A stretch of DNA of 64,000 nt from contig MU859127.1 in NCBI GenBank assembly GCA_033297205.1, positions 98,968 to 162,967 of the forward strand, given 5' to 3'. Positions within the stretch are counted from its first letter, which is position 1, and every line of letters starts with the position of its first letter. The notes beneath the pieces are model-generated. The model saw nothing but the letters and a program-made list of their open reading frames with translations, made no database searches and was not told where the DNA came from. A program made the translations under genes and the position numbers. Shown here one piece after another: positions 35,757 to 47,776 of this stretch. Source of the stretch: Pseudoneurospora amorphoporcata. Lineage: Eukaryota; Ascomycota; Sordariomycetes; Sordariales; Sordariaceae.

Positions 35757-36612
35757 ATGAGCCAAAACATCTACGATAGTATCCCCTTCTTCGAGTCCTA
35801 CAGCAAGTACCCACGCATGGAAAAAGGTCTTGCCGGCGCCTCGGAATGGCCTCTCCTAGAGACTATGCTCCCATCCTCTCTCGTCTCCAAGACCGTCCTC
35901 GACCTCGGGTGCGGCGACGGTTGGTTTTCCCGCTGGGCTCTCGACCAAGGGGCCAAAGCCGTATGCGCCATGGACGTGTCCAGGAACATGCTCAGCCGTG
36001 CCCGCTCTCTCAGTCCGCCGGACCGATACTCGGCCATAACCTTCCACCAAGTCGACATCGAGGTGTTGGACGGCCCTGGAGGGCTGGATCCCGAGGAGGA
36101 GACATATGACGTAGCCTTTAGCGGCCTGGCATTGCACTACCTCGTCAACATCGAGGCGGCTCTCCGCCAGGTCTTTAGGTCTCTGAGACCGGGCGGCTTG
36201 TTTGTCTTTTCTGTTGAACACCCCATCTTTACGGCTCCGCAACGGCCGGGGTTCAGCAAGAAGACGGGAGCTGCTAGCCAGGACTGGCCCTTGAGTAGTT
36301 ACTTTGCGGAAGGGGAGAGGGAGGTCGACTGGTTGGGTGCGCCGGTTAGGAAGCAGCACCGTACCATTTCTAGGTTAGTGGTTCTGGATCCCGATCACGG
36401 TTTCCCCTTGCCTATCACATGTGACGGTCTATTCGCTAACATGAGTGTTGTGCTCAAGGTACTTGAAGACACTCCGTACCGTGGGGTTCGAAGTTGTTGT
36501 TGTGGATGAATGGGGTGTTAGTGACGAAGACAGCCGTAAGCATCCCGACTGGCCAAATGATGGGGGAATTCCACGGTTTTTGCTCATCTCGGCGATGAAG
36601 AGGGTGCAGTAG
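35757..36612 (+). CDS. class I SAM-dependent methyltransferase, small-molecule type
   Basis: A Rossmann-fold methyltransferase (Methyltransf_11/25 kind). Two exons, 35757-36373 and 36459-36612, give 256 residues. Motif I is VLDLGCGDGWFSRW (47-60), then AVCAMDVSRNMLSRA for the acidic loop, FSGLALHYLVN, and RSLRPGGLFVFSVEHP for the post-II motif. The plain frame ends at 36509 in a non-conserved tail; splicing an 85-bp intron (GTTAGT...CTCAAG, with GCTAAC branch site) moves to the frame reading YLKTLRTVGFEVV ... HPDWPNDGGIPRFLLISA, which is the family's expected C-terminal strand pair. The substrate is unknown. No clear organelle signal is seen. Confidence 0.9.
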
Positions 36613-39600
36613 ATGCGGCAGATAATGTTTGAGCAACGTCGATTCGAGTTCTTGTCTTGGTGACTGGACGGACGGGCTGTAGCAGGGGTATCGTGTAGCT
36701 TTTTATAGGCCCCTGTAAAGTGCGAGTGTCTTTTCACTCTTCCGTGTAAATGCGCACGAGAAGGTATTCGCAAAATGGCGTTTGGTGGTATTCATCCCAT
36801 TAAATTACAGAAAAGAAGTTTACTGTAGTATGTCATGGGCATGTTCAGGTTCTCGACTTCCGTGACAAGCAGACACAGCCTGTCTAGTTGGTTGATATTC
36901 GGCGCAAGCTATGGGGTCAAAAGACAAGACAATGGTATCCCTTTGAAGTTGACAAAGTTTCGAGCAAAAGGGTTGGTGGAGAAAGGACCTTTCTGACCCC
37001 AGCATTGTAAGCAAGGACGTTTTCCCAAAGACAGAGGTATGGGTGCTCATTTAGTGGACCCCACGTTTGAGACTTCGGCTCAGTGGGTAGCATGCCCTAC
37101 GCCTTGCATATACAGTAAAGACATGCACAAAAGGACAAATATGGATCTTTGGAGCTCTCCCGTCTTACCTAAAAAACTGTACGGAGACAGAATGAGGGTT
37201 GCAGAATGATGAGGTTACAATGTTCTCTTATTTTATGAATTCGTGAGAAGAGAGCGGCTCATCCGATGGCTCTTGGAACCGAAGCCGAACCCAACCCTCG
37301 CTCCGAGCGAGCATGCCGCTTCCAAACGACATGTCCACACCAACCCTAAGAAGTGCAAGGGTCATGCTGCCCGCGTCCATGTCCAAATCAGGCCGCCAAC
37401 TGGAACCGGTGGTGAGGTGGGCGGCGCACCGATGGACGGCCAACAAGCGCCTAAGTAAAAGCCGCTCAAACAATCCAGGGCACCACCATGGGCAACGGTT
37501 GGTTACGTTCGGGGGGTCCAACCTGAAGAGTCGGGTCGGAAGGAAAACCTTTCTTTCCCACCCCACTGCACTCAACATGTCCATCTGTTGACCGTTTCTC
37601 CTGCCGAACAACTTGTCGTGGACGTTGTCGCCCATACACAACCCCCGTCATTGCATGCTTCATGTAGGTTGATTGATCACTCCCCGTGAACCACCGGGCA
37701 TGATAATGTTCAGTGCATTCATTCATCATCTGTATTCGGTTCCCGTTCCACTTTATAGTCCTAAAGGTATCCATCCCATTACTGGCTGTTATCACTCAGG
37801 TGGAATGGCATCCCCACACCTTCAACCAACAACAAGCAACAACGACCGAGTCTAACCATCCACATCACAGCCTGAGCCCGACAATACCGTATCGGCCTAA
37901 CAAGACCTTGGACAATTCCTATCCAACACCGACGTACATGCTCTGCTTGTCAGCCTTTTCGACAAATTCGAAGCCCAGCCACCAACTCCGACCTCCCGTC
38001 ACCTTCCAACTTGTCGTCCGATCGAGACTCGTCCAAGAAAGAGGCCAAAACATCATCCAGCCCTGCCGAAGCGCGATACCGCAACCGCAATCGGCCCTTG
38101 GCAGCGAATGGTCCTACTACGGCGAACTACACCACTGCGATTACCTTATTACTGTTACCACTCTTTGACGACCCAGGACCCATCGCCACGACCGCCGCCG
38201 CGAGCACCACGAATTGGCACTTGTTCCATCCCACAACGTCGTTCGGCTTGTAGACTAGACTAGAGGATACCTAGCCATCCCTACTCTGCTACTAGTATCC
38301 GATCTGTTACACGCGACCCAAACCTCAGCTGTCTTTTATCCCACAATCCCGGTCTCCGACCCGCCTGCCTCATGGCGTAATCCATGGCAGACCGAAGCCT
38401 TGCAAACCCGCGCTCCAGATCGGCTATCGACCACGATCACGCAGTGCGCCTGCCTTCACCATTGCCCGCACCACCACGCTCGCCTCACTCGACAATCTCC
38501 GACCCGTCCACGCCTTCCCCAAATCCAAAACGCATTCGAACCCTCGGTCCTCATACTCCATCATCTGCTCTCGCCGCCTTTAGTGTGAGCTCTCCTGCTG
38601 CAAGGTAAGTCCAGGAAGAGAGAAGAGAGATCAGTCAAACACATACACACCACAACACCACACCTGCACAAGGAACACAACAACACCACACCTGCACAAG
38701 GAATACAACACCAATACAAACAAAACCCCCATCCAGATAACACATATCCGTCCCTTCTGCACCTATTCGCCCTCGCTGCCGCCCCTGCCCTTCCTAGGTG
38801 ATTGCCTGCCCTCTGCATTGAGTACTCGGTCGGAAGGAACAAGAGAAGTGGGTTGTATCCAATCTCCAACACTTCCATCCTGCCCTGGGTCGAGTTGTCG
38901 CCAAACAAACTGCATCGTCCTCGTGCCTGCTCCAACCTTGGCCAGCCTGCTCTGTCGTTCACTTGGGTCACTGGACGCAAGGTCCCGAACAACAAGGCTG
39001 CCATCTTGCCTGCCGTGCTGAGGCCCTCCTCTGCCTGCCCCTTCACCCCAAGTGCGTGGTGCGTGGGTAGTATACCTGCATATCCAGCTGGCTGAAACCA
39101 CTTCAACAACCCACAACCCGACCCTCATCAAAACAATCAGCTTTGCGAATCTCGGTTCTGCGATCGCGTCTCGGTGAAACAAGCACGCAAACGCAAGCAT
39201 CATTCAGCAACTGCAGTACAGCACGCAGGCGCGGCCAGTTCTTGAGACTTAAATCGGTTCTTCTCGAGAATATCAAAACCATCACACGAAAATCTTTATC
39301 CAGTCTCGAGGTCCTTGGTTTGGGTACGGCTGTCAAACCTCTTAAAATTTTCAGCTACCCCTACCTCCAGGCACCACTGGAAAAGACAAGCATCTGGGCA
39401 CTGGCCATCAGGGACGCCCCTTTGCTGGAACCTGCACCAGCGAGGGACCAAGTCCAGACGTGAAAGGGCGATCGACTGTCGAAACATCCCAAGTCACCCC
39501 GCCATTTTCGCGATACACTCGCTCCTTCCGACCTGACCAACGGAGCATGCATTCCACTTTGGCTGGCCTTGAATATCTCGCTTGTCAGGCACCTTCACCT

Positions 39601-39755
39601 TCAACTTCAACCTTCCCCCACTCCATCACCATTTCCCTCTCGTGCCCTGTCTCCAATACATCATACTAAGCCTTGTTTTCTTTTTTTACTCTTTCCCCCA
39701 AAACTTCAACCATCCCCATTACATCCCATGATACCGTTTGGCTCAATATTTACCC
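36613..39755. other. long intergenic region and leader of HECT ligase gene
   Basis: About 3.1 kb. The left part has only short frames; the largest (37228-37641, minus, about 135 codons from an ATG) has no domain. From about 37800 the plus strand becomes C/A-rich like a long 5' leader. It holds a short open frame 38384-38608 ending at a consensus splice donor and a 28-bp tandem duplication at 38653-38708. Confidence 0.55.
38653..38708. repeat. 28-bp tandem duplication in leader
   Basis: Two adjacent 28-base copies of a CAACACCACACCTGCACAAG-containing unit; copies differ at a single base (GGAACACAA versus GGAATACAA). It follows the splice-donor-like site at 38607 and may lie in an intron or the leader of the HECT ligase transcript. 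Confidence 0.85.
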
Positions 39756-40192
39756 ATGTCTACCAGACTTACGAGGTCCGCCGCCCGTCAAGCTGCGAGC
39801 CAGGCAGCTAATAACTCGACTTCGATTACTGCCGCTGCTGCTGCTCTACCCACCACCGTTGCAACGACTTCCTTCGCCGCGGAAGCTTCCTCTGCTCCAC
39901 CTGCCGCCGCTCAGACCCAAGCTCGGTCCTCAAGTGCTAAGAAACGCAAGACCACCGCCGCTGCAGAAGCCAACAGCATCCCCGAGACCGCTGCGGAGCT
40001 CTCATCCTCGGCCAGACGCTCGAAGCGACAGCGAGTGACGCAACCCGTTTCTCAATCTTCATCTTCCATTACCCAGCCTGCCGCCGCGGCTTCCTCAACC
40101 ACCAAGAAGACAGCCACTACACGCCGTAGGAAAGGAAAGGCTCCAGCTACTTTTACAATGTCAAGCCCAGGGTATGTCATTAACAACTTTCC

Positions 40193-40228
<36 letters not shown>

Positions 40229-43200
40229 AAACTCCATCAGGATCACAATGCTAATCTAGCCTGCCTGCGGTAGTGACCCGGCCGTTCCTCCTAACCCACC
40301 GACAAACCCTTCTTCGGCATCAACAAGCCGCAGGTCGAGCCGTCACAAGAAGGATGCGCAAGGTGAGCAAGGTGTGTCTGACATGGCCAGTATTATGCAC
40401 ACTTACTTAACCATCCCAGCATCAGCATCAACCTCGAACCGAAAGTCAAAACGAAATGCCAAACCTTCATCTGCAGACCAAGATGTGGTCATGACCGGGA
40501 CCGACGAGCACGAGAAGGACCCCACGCCACCTCCTCCGCCACCTCCCCCTCCGAACGAGAGTCCTCCTACCGATAGTGACGAGCACGACGAGGATGATGA
40601 CGACGACGACGACGAACATCATCGGTACGACGACGAGGATGACGACGAAGATGACGATCCCTTCACTGGTTTTGGTGGTCACGGGCGTCATCCTCACAGC
40701 CTTCAGGATACGCTGAGACATCTTACTGGAATTATGTCTGGGGTCTCGGCTCAGGTGCGGAAAATCATGGCAGATCTGAAGCGGAAGGACGACGCGTCAG
40801 TGCAACTTATGGCCCTGCATGAACTATCCACCCTTCTGCTCATGACAAACGAAGACCAGCTTAGCGGGCATCTCTCACCCGACCTGATTGTGCCTGACCT
40901 GGTACTGCTCATGGGGCCCAACGAAATTACTGGTGAGGAGAACCCTGAAATCCAACTTGTCGCCTGCCGTTGCCTTGCAAACCTAATGGAGGCCCTGCCG
41001 GGAAGCACATCTGCCTTGGTCTATGGGGGTGCGGTCCATATTCTCTGCGAAAAACTGCTACAGATCTCCTTCATCGACCTAGCCGAGCAAGCACTGAGCA
41101 CTTTGGAAAAGATCTCGGTGGAATATCCCACAAGTGTCATGCGCGAAGGCGGCTTGACTGCCTGCCTGACCTATTTAGATTTCTTCGCAACCAGCACCCA
41201 ACGCTCCGCCGTTACCACGGCTGCGAATTGCTGCCGCAATATCCCCGAAGATTCGTTTCCCGAGATTTTAGGTGTCATGCCCATTCTGTTGAACGTGCTC
41301 GGCAGTAGCGATCAGCGCATCGTTGAGCAGGCCTCGTTATGTGTCTCGCGCATTGCCGAGAGTTTCAAGTACCACCCGACAAAGTTGGAAGAGCTTATGA
41401 GTGTGGATTTGCTCAAGGCCATTCTCCGTCTTTTGCTCCCCGGCTCCACCAACCTGATCAGCCCGCACATTCATACTCAGTTCCTACGGGTTCTTGCGCT
41501 CACGGCAATGGCGAGTCCCCGTCTGTCGGCCGAACTCTTCAAGCTCAATGTAGTCGAGACGCTTTATCAGATCCTTACGGGTGTATCCCCGCCGAGTGGG
41601 AACGACGACCTTGCTTCCAAGCTCGATAGTGTGCTTATAATGCAGGCTTTGATTCATAGACCCCGGGACCAGATCATCGAAACACTCAACGTCATTTGCG
41701 AACTGCTGCCTAGTGTGCCTTTGCGCGATCCTTCGTCGATCAGTTACACCGTGGAATTGGGCACGTTCGCAGGTCCTATGGGTGGATCCGCGGAGAGCAC
41801 CAGGAGAAGGACTGCAAATGAGAAACGCATCGAATACATGGAGGGCTGCAAGGAGGAGGTTCGGAGATTCGCCTTGATTCTATTCCCGACCCTCACGGAT
41901 GCCTTCTCCAGCACCGTCAATCTGACTGTGCGTCAGAAGGTCTTGGCCGCTCAGCTCAAGATGCTTTCCAACTTGGACCAGGACATTTTGTCTGAGGCTC
42001 TCAGATCAGTCCCTTATGCTTCTTTCCTGGCTTCTATCTTATCCCAGCAAGACCATCCTCTGCTGGTTGGGCTGGCATTGCAGGCCACAGAGTTGCTCAT
42101 GAGTCGCTTAGACACGGTCTATCGCTATCAGCTTTACCGTGAAGGTGTGATCGCCGAAATCACCAAGTTGGCGGCTGATGCACCTGAGCCAAAGAGAAAA
42201 CCTTCTCTTACCAAGCAGGGGACCAAGGAGGAACCGGACCAAGTTAACCTTGGGGAATTCCTGACTGGTGTTACTGGTCGCCCCTCTGCACTTGACCAAG
42301 GCGTCGCCAACAACGAACACCCAAAAACCTCGGAGGAGGGCGAAGAAGCAGAAGATGATGACATTGAACGTTCCCAACATAATTCTGGGGATGAAGAAGG
42401 CGGAGAGGACCTCGATGAAGATGAGCCAGAAGACACAGAGAACGATGAGAACGACGATGGCAATGAGAATGAGATCAAGGACGACGATCATTCACCCGTT
42501 AGCTCCGAAGGAGAGACCATGTCGCTTGACGGGCCCCCACGATACCTTACGGATTTCCCCACGAACACGTACAAATCGAGCATTAGGCAGGTTGCGAAAA
42601 AGTTCTTGGAGATGTACGAGACCGAGAAGCAGGGTAAAGCCATGAAGAAGAAGGCCAGCAAGATTCTGGCTAGCCTATCGGATCTTGCAACCGAGATCGA
42701 AGAATTCTATCTCTGCCGTAAACCGAGAGGTCCAGTCAAGGAGAACGGAACAATTCTTTTCCAAAAGCTGGTCTCGTACTTCGACGCAGACGTTCTGGAA
42801 AGCGTTACCAGCGCAGAACTCCTTGGCTCTGGTGTCGTTCGTGTCTTGGAACAGGTTTTCAGCAACCCGGACGAGGACATGGCGGCTGCAGCACAGAACG
42901 CATTCCTGCAGGTATTCATGGGATACAGTGTCAAGTCGAAGCCCAAGACCGCCACCGCAGACTCTCCCGCGACACCTTTCAGTGTTCTGATCCACAAGTT
43001 GCAAGATTTGCTGAGCAGGTCTGAACATTTTGAGGTTATCACAGCTCACCACAACTCATTCGACGGTAGCCGTAGCACGGCAGCTTCGATGTTAGCTAAG
43101 CAGATACGCCTCAAGCTTGTTGCTGATGAAGAATCGGATATCCCCCGGTCCTACCGCAACATCATGGTGTCTATTCACGCTATCACGACATTCAAGTCAC

Positions 43201-45858
43201 TGGACGATTATTTGCGGCCCAGGATCAGCTTGTCGGATCGTCCCCATGGAGCCTCCAGGCGGGATGCTGTGACCAGAGCTTTGGCTGCCATGGGTGCCTC
43301 GGGTTTCATGGGAGCTGCTGCAGCAGCAGCCCGTCTTGCGGAGAGAGGATTGCCGCCATCCAGCCGATCGACCCCCGCACCTCCGCCGGCGGCTGCTCCT
43401 GCTCAGGCATCTAGTTCGCGCTCCTCACGCAAGCACAAATCGAAGTCCCAACCCACCACCGAGACTCCGTCGACGCCAGACCCCTCCACGTCCAAGGAAA
43501 AGGGTGGCTTGCGCCGCTCCGCTCGTAAGCAAGCTGCGTCTGATAGCTCTCTCCCACGTCAACCTCCGGAGGAGGACGACCTCGAGAATGCGCTCGAATG
43601 TGCCGACGAAAGACAGTTGTCAGATGAAGACGAGGCAGCCGATAGCAGCGATCTCAACGTTTTGCGTGACTTGGATGAAGGGATGGATGATGCTCCCACC
43701 CCCGACCCGACGGCTGTGAACATGGAAGTGGCTGCTGGTGGTAGGATTACTGCGCGCAAGGAGGACGGGACCAGAGTGCCCACTCCGGGCCAAGGCAAGC
43801 CTGCTGCACCACCCACACAGAACCGAACGAGCACCCTGACGGCGGCATTGCAAAACACCCCTACTCCTCAAGCCTCGTCGAAGCCTATGTCATATTCTGG
43901 GGCTCTTCAGGCTGTGCCTCAAGACTGGCACATAGAGTTCAGTGTTGACGGCAAGGTCATCCCTAACGAGACTACCATCTACCGAGCCGTGCATAGCTCC
44001 AGTCTTGCCGCCGATGAGCACGTAACCAGAAGTATTTGGTCCGCGGTCCACTCGATCAAGTTCAGACGTGTACCTGGCCCGCCGCCTCCTGAACCCGTTG
44101 GCTTTAGTCCATCCTCTGACGTCGGGATCGACGCGGATGAGAACGGCACTCCCGGGTCCTTGGCCAAGCATCCCATCACTCTGTCAATTCTTGGTTTGCT
44201 GAAGCGGCTCCATGATCTGAACGCCAATATCGACGAAGTTCTTGTCGAGAACAGGGAGACCCTGAAGCTGAACGTTGAGCCGTTGTCTCAGTTCGTCAAC
44301 ACTAAGCTGACTGCAAAACTGAACCGCCAACTGGAGGAGCCTCTGATTGTTGCAAGCAACTGCTTGCCCAGTTGGAGCGAGGATCTAGCAAGGCTCTACC
44401 CCTTCTTGTTCCCCTTCGAAACTCGTCACCTCTTCTTGCAATCTACCTCTTTCGGTTACGCCCGATCAATGGCACGCTGGAACGCGCAGTCTCAGGAGGA
44501 GCGCCGAAACGGGCGAGATGATCGGCCTTACTTAGGACGACTGCAGCGCCAAAAGGTCAGAATTTCTCGGTCTAAAATCCTTGAATCGGCAGTCAAGGTC
44601 ATGGAGCTGTACGGCGCTTCTCAGAGCATCCTGGAAGTCGAATATTTCGAAGAAGTGGGAACCGGATTAGGTCCTACTCTGGAGTTTTATTCGACCGTTT
44701 CCAAGGAATTCTCCAAGAGGAAGCTCAAGCTTTGGCGAGATAACGAGCTCAATGGAGATGATGAGTTTGTCTCTGGACCTACTGGGCTGTTCCCCCGGCC
44801 GCTGAGCGACGAATTTGCAACCTCTGAGGAGGGAGAGAAGATTCTGCAGCTTTTCAAGGTGCTGGGCAAGTTTGTCGCCCGATCAATGATTGATTCTCGC
44901 ATCATTGATATCAACTTTAATGCCCTGTTTTTCCGCGTGGGTGACTCGACTGCCACGCGGCCTACGCTTGCCACGATCAAATCAGTAGACCCGGTCGTTG
45001 CTAGATCGCTGATGACGATCAAGAAGTTTTCCCTGGCCAAAAAGGAGATCGACGAGGATCCAAACAGGAGTGCCGTCCAGAAGGTGACGGACACGGAAAA
45101 CATCACGATTGATAACTTTAAGATCGATGACCTTTACCTCGACTTCACACTTCCCGGCTATCCTGAAGTTGAACTCATCCCGAACGGATCCCAAACGCGG
45201 CTCACTATCGACAATGTGGATCTTTACTTGGAGAAGGTGATTGACATGACGTTGGGTAGTGGCGTCCGTCGCCAGATCGAGGCTTTCCGCACTGGATTTT
45301 CCCAGGTGTTCCCCTACTCGGCCTTGAGCTCTTTCACCCCAGATGAGCTGTGCAACCTTTTCGGACGGGTGGATGAAGACTGGTCGTTGGAGAGTAAGTT
45401 AAGGAGGCATCCGAAAGTACATATTGCACCCATGCTAACTGTTGTTTTAGCGCTTAATGACTCGATCAAGGCGGATCACGGATACAACATGGATAGCAAG
45501 AGTGTTAGGAATCTCCTGCAGACCATGAGTGAGCTCACACTGGCAGAGCGCCGTGATTTCCTCCAGTTCACAACCGGAAGCCCGAAGCTACCGATTGGAG
45601 GCAAGCAGCACACCTACCTTGTATCATTTAACTGGGTGATTTGCTAACTCGGACATAACAGGCTTCAAGAGCTTGAATCCCATGTTCACGGTTGTGTGCA
45701 AGCCTAGTGAGGCACCTTATACCTCGGACGACTACCTGCCAAGCGTGATGACGTGCGTCAACTACCTCAAGCTTCCCGATTACTCGGATGTCCACGTCTT
45801 GAAGAAGCAGCTCTTCACAGCCATGAAGGAAGGGCAAGGAGCGTTCCATCTGTCGTAA
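39756..45858 (+). CDS. ufd4: HECT E3 ubiquitin ligase, Ufd4/TRIP12 type
   Basis: Ubiquitin ligase that extends chains on ubiquitin-fusion and N-degron substrates in yeast Ufd4 and human TRIP12. Five exons, 39756-40171, 40274-40362, 40420-45393, 45451-45600 and 45662-45858, give 1,941 residues. A disordered basic N-terminus leads to an acidic run (DEDDDDDDDEHH) and armadillo-like helices from about 290 (VQLMALHELSTLLLM). A second acidic block lies near 835-870, and a C-terminal HECT domain follows. The catalytic cysteine is in LPSVMTCVNYLKLP at about 1,908, in the last exon. The last intron starts with GC (GGAG|GCAAGC), not GT; joining gives KLPIGGFKSLNPMF, the family sequence. Intron 1 has a 29-base T tract. 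Start is the ATG before STRLTRSAARQAA, as usual for fungal members. Confidence 0.95.
40197..40225. repeat. poly-T tract in intron 1 of HECT ligase gene
   Basis: Twenty-nine consecutive T between the donor at 40172 and the acceptor at 40273. Confidence 0.9.
45601..45661 (+). promoter_or_regulatory. GC-AG intron of HECT ligase gene
   Basis: A 61-bp intron with donor GCAAGC, branch-like GCTAAC at about 45643 and acceptor ACATAACAG. Retention adds about 15 residues and a stop at 45647, which removes the catalytic cysteine. Confidence 0.85.
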
Positions 45859-47776
45859 GGACAGGAAACGTGGAGAGCAGGTGGTTTAATGTTGACCAAA
45901 ACTTCGGTGAGCAGTAGGTATTTCGTCGGCTGCTAGTTTCACCGAACATGTACTTTTACAGATATACGGTTTGAGGAAGTAGTTCACTCTCCTACCACTC
46001 CCCTCCGCCGTACCGGCCTCTTTTTTCATTTATGTCAACGCGGGTAATGGAAAGAATAGCATGGACGGTGTGCGGATTATTGATGGACATGTCAGATTTT
46101 ATAGCTGAACGCTTAGTGTTTTTGTGCTGTCAGTTCATTCTTATTCTTTTTTGCATTTGGACGGTGTGCAGGAAACGGAAAGATGTTGACCAGCGGATGA
46201 CTTGTTGTTTCGTCCCCTTTTTTTCGTCATGTCCAAGATAAACGGAATTCGTCTTGATTTTTTTTTTTTTTTTTTTTTTTTTTGGGTTTGCCAGGTGGAC
46301 TGATGCAAGTGCCTTTTTTCTTCTAGAACAGGTGGTGAAAGGCAACAGAAGAAACATGCAACTCGGGAGTGATAGTCGACCAGGTGGTTTCCGAGCGTGA
46401 CAACAGACAGGGATGAAAGTAGTCATGAAAGATAAAAGACAAGCGCAGCACGAAAAAGGAGGGGGAATAAAATGGGATGGAGGAAGGATGACAAGGAGTG
46501 TGGCTGGCAACAAGACAAAAAGGGGTGGTTGTGATGGTGGTGATCAGGGAGAGCGAGAGCGAGAGGACAAAACTTGGGCAGAGTGGGCTTAGCCCATCAA
46601 GGTACTCAAAGCTGGGTGGAAGTGGCACATGGAAGTGGTGATTAGCATTGCTGGTTTGTTACTGGAATTTATAGACTGATAGGACGATTAAAGAAGCAAT
46701 ATCAAGGCCACGGTTATTGTGCTTTTTGAAGAGATTCCAGGCTTTCAGTGCCTGTGTTAGAGGTATCTTAGAGGGAAGACTGGGTTTTCAAAAAGAATGT
46801 TGGTTTTTCTTATAGTCATTGGAGAGTTGTAAAACCAAAACACTTAAAATAAAAGATATAGATTTTAGCCAAAACAGACATTTTGCTTTTACTCTTATTC
46901 TTAAAATCTTTTTTCTTCAATAACAACACTAGGAAAAAAAGGGTCGAAGCATTCGATTTTTCTCAAAATTTCAGTATCAATGACATCGCCCAAAGGCACC
47001 AATTCAGAGTAGGTCGTGATGTTGGCACGGTTCGTCCGTTTCGGGGCCGTGCTCGTGAGCTAGATGCATCAGATTTTCACTCAAATACAACACCTTTTTT
47101 TATTCTTTATCCCTATTTGAAAAACATTTGAAAACCTCTTTTAAGAATGTTTACTCAAAACAGACTTTTTACCCTTGTTAACTGTCAAATGATAGTCCGT
47201 GAGAAAACACAGTGTATTGCATAAACATTATCCTATATAAGGGCTTAGGAGGCCATGTTCAGAAACCTAGTCTTCCCTCTAAGGTAAATCTCAAAGGTTA
47301 ATGATGTCAGCTTTTTGGGGGGGGTGTTGGTGCACTAACACGAGGTTAAATGGGGCTGCATTAGGAGAGGTCCACTTTGTAACATGTGCGAACGCGTGCT
47401 GTACGCGCCTTGCCGCGCCTGACTGGGCACTACCACCATGCCGCGTCGTGTACTTTGCCTCCTCAGACACGCATACCTCTGCATCCAGGCTACTACCACT
47501 CATTCTTTGTTCTAGGCCGAGAAAGATGCGAAATCCTGTCTGAATTTCACTTGGCAACAGAACCCGACCTTGAAGACTGTTTTCCATATACCTTTGGTTG
47601 GCAGGCCACTATAACCAGTAACCACCGCCGCGGACAACCTGTCGCCGGCTAGGGCACTACCAGTCAAAGAATCTGACCCTACAATACTACGGCAAACATT
47701 CCTGGACGACACATTCCGATTACTCAACTGGCGTCAAAACCTACGTCCCTCCGGACGAAGGAGGTGACCAACCGCC
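45859..47776. other. intergenic region with A/T-rich patch
   Basis: About 1.9 kb. After the 3' flank of the HECT ligase gene lie a 26-base T run at 46258-46283 and a distinctly A/T-rich stretch at about 46780-47260. Two short similar segments with CAAAACAGAC and T-rich followers occur near 46870 and 47156. The rest is the promoter of the next gene. No gene is supported. Confidence 0.6.
46258..46283. repeat. poly-T tract
   Basis: Twenty-six consecutive T in the 3' flank of the HECT ligase gene. Confidence 0.9.

Noticed and set aside
37070..37110. Second D-arm-like sequence GGCTCAGTGGGTAGCATGCCC
   Set aside because: Downstream sequence lacks an anticodon arm and a T-arm.
37228..37641. Roughly 135-codon frame on the minus strand
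   Set aside because: No recognisable domain, no membrane or secretion signal; the most upstream start is not an ATG. Could be real but cannot be supported.
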